Of a DNA stretch of 64,000 nucleotides, positions 63,033 to 64,000 are shown piece after piece. Position numbers and translations under genes: made by a program. The first letter of the stretch is position 1. Every line of letters starts with the position of its first letter. Source of the stretch: Vulcanimicrobiota bacterium. GTDB taxonomy: Bacteria; Pseudomonadota; Gammaproteobacteria; Xanthomonadales; Rhodanobacteraceae. Location: the NCBI GenBank assembly GCA_903970555.1, contig CAJCJD010000022.1, positions 1 through 64,000 of the forward strand. The letters are read 5' to 3'. The notes under the pieces are model-generated. The model searched no databases. It was given only the letters and a program-made list of their open reading frames with translations, and was not told the DNA's origin.

Positions 63033-64000
63033 CAACCGTTGGCCGGTTGTACGGCAGGTGCTGCAGCGCTGCTTGCGGGTGCAGGTGCGCTGCTGGCAGG
63101 TGCTGGGCCGGCCGGTGCGTTGTCGGTCTCCAGGCTGCCGCTCATTGGGTGAGCGACGCCGTCCTGGAATTTCAGCCAGGTCATCACGCGATTCACGTGT
63201 CCGAAGGTATCGGCGGCAAGCTGCCCGGTGGCGCCCGGCAGATAGCTACCCGGATGATTGCGCAACCAATCGATGTAAGGCACCAGGTTCCACGCGTCCA
63301 TGCCGAAGGCAAACAGCAGCGCGGTGGCGCCGCGCGCGGCAGGCAATTGCGAGGCGACGTCTTGATAGCTGGGCAGGCCGGTCTGCGCATCGAACAGCCA
63401 CGGTGCATCGCAGAACTCCACACCTTCCAGATCGCGGTCGGCAGAGGCGTTCTCGCTGCCGCTGTAAATGTGCGATGTGGCGAACACAGGCAAGCTGATA
63501 CGCGCCACGCGCATTTGCGGTAGCAGCAAGCGTGCCTGTTCCGCGCGCATGCTGATGAAGATGCCCGCATCGGTACTGGGATTGCCCGCACTCAGTGTGG
63601 CGATGGCAGCGCTGTAGTCGACGCCACTCGACGGGAGCTGCGCGTTGCCGGCGACTTGACCGCCCTTGGCTAACATTTCCGTCTTGAACGCGGCCGCCGA
63701 GCGTTTGGCGAAGTCATCGCCTGAAATCACGATATAGGCACTGTGAATGCCGCGCTCGATCATGTGATCGGCCACTTGCGCGCCTTCGTCCTCAGGCAGC
63801 AGGGCGAATTCACTGGCCGTACCGACCGGCAGGCTCTTGTTTTCCGAATGGTTGAGCGCGAGCACCGGAATAGGCAGTGATGATTGGCCCAGAACACCCA
63901 TCACTTCCGCGCGCGTCAGCGGGCCGACCACCATTTGCGCGCCGTCGGTAACGGCCTGGTTATACGCCTTGATCGCGCTGGCAGCGTTGCCGCCGCTGTC
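63032..64000 (-). CDS. lpoA: LpoA/LppC family penicillin-binding protein activator (partial, N-terminus outside window)
   Basis: Outer-membrane lipoprotein family that activates the peptidoglycan synthase PBP1A. The minus-strand frame is open to the right edge, so only the C-terminal 322 residues are seen. The periplasmic-binding-protein-like domain is clear: DGAQMVVGPLTRAEVMGVL, PIPVLALNHSENKSLPVG, FALLPEDEGAQVADHMIERGIHSAYIVIS, PVFATSHIYSG, LEGVEFCDAPWLFD, and AFGMDAWNLVPYIDWL. The C-terminus is a Pro/Ala-rich tail (APAGPAPASSAPAPASSAAA). Followed directly by yraN. Confidence 0.88.
   Translation of the reverse strand, partial: DSGGNAASAIKAYNQAVTDGAQMVVGPLTRAEVMGVLGQSSLPIPVLALNHSENKSLPVGTASEFALLPEDEGAQVADHMIERGIHSAYIVISGDDFAKRSAAAFKTEMLAKGGQVAGNAQLPSSGVDYSAAIATLSAGNPSTDAGIFISMRAEQARLLLPQMRVARISLPVFATSHIYSGSENASADRDLEGVEFCDAPWLFDAQTGLPSYQDVASQLPAARGATALLFAFGMDAWNLVPYIDWLRNHPGSYLPGATGQLAADTFGHVNRVMTWLKFQDGVAHPMSGSLETDNAPAGPAPASSAPAPASSAAAPAVQPANG

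Overview
The window looks like chromosome of a high-GC gammaproteobacterium, most likely from the Rhodanobacteraceae/Xanthomonadaceae (Dyella/Rhodanobacter type). This is an inference from protein flavour, the riboswitch set and gene order; no search was run.

Layout. (1) 1-11.5 kb is core metabolism with a methionine-cycle theme: ahcY (partial) behind an S-adenosylhomocysteine riboswitch, ppc, uup, a D-Ala-D-Ala carboxypeptidase, metK, and metE behind a cobalamin riboswitch. (2) 11.6-23.35 kb is a lipoprotein esterase followed by a complete selenium/formate module: the selenocysteine formate dehydrogenase fdoG (in-frame UGA plus SECIS hairpin), fdoH, fdoI, fdhE, a permease of the YraQ/ArsP type, selA, selB and selC (tRNA-Sec). 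selB runs 48 bases into selC. (3) About 23.35-56.39 kb is a ~33 kb genomic island inserted at the 3' end of selC, which separates selC from selD. Its right edge has a P4-type integrase and a near copy of the selC 3' end; similar integrase arm-type motifs lie at both ends. (4) 56.4-64 kb returns to core genes: selD, dusB, a NupG-like nucleoside permease, a LysE exporter, a UDG-family protein, a GlcD-like oxidase, yraN and lpoA (partial).

The island is mosaic. Its left part carries a candidate new defence/signalling module. This consists of a 786-aa protein with two GHKL ATPase domains (an Hsp90/MORC-like one at the N-terminus and a histidine-kinase-like one at the C-terminus), a translationally coupled receiver-domain protein whose helical C-terminus has an RNTLGH motif of the HEPN RNase type, and a convergent 5-methylcytosine methyltransferase with no restriction enzyme beside it. 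Next come a lipoprotein/XRE regulator pair, an IS1182-type insertion sequence with a broken transposase, a PLD-type nuclease, and a plasmid/satellite-like set (DUF932, a split zinc ribbon, an AlpA-like protein, and a YagK/YfjJ-type protein with an HUH-like motif). A decayed integrase fragment near 38.5 kb suggests that two elements are stacked. The right part holds a di-haem cytochrome c peroxidase, a lipoprotein, a 2,714-aa secreted protein made of ten 669-nt repeats, a 1,771-aa RHS protein with a C-terminal papain-like (NlpC/P60/CHAP-type) toxin, its probable periplasmic immunity protein, and a decayed orphan RHS tip.

How the parts work together. The SAH and B12 riboswitches and metK/metE/ahcY form the activated-methyl cycle. 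selA, selB, selC and selD make and insert selenocysteine, whose only visible client here is FdoG; fdhE supports assembly of that enzyme. The island adds candidate anti-phage and interbacterial-competition functions.
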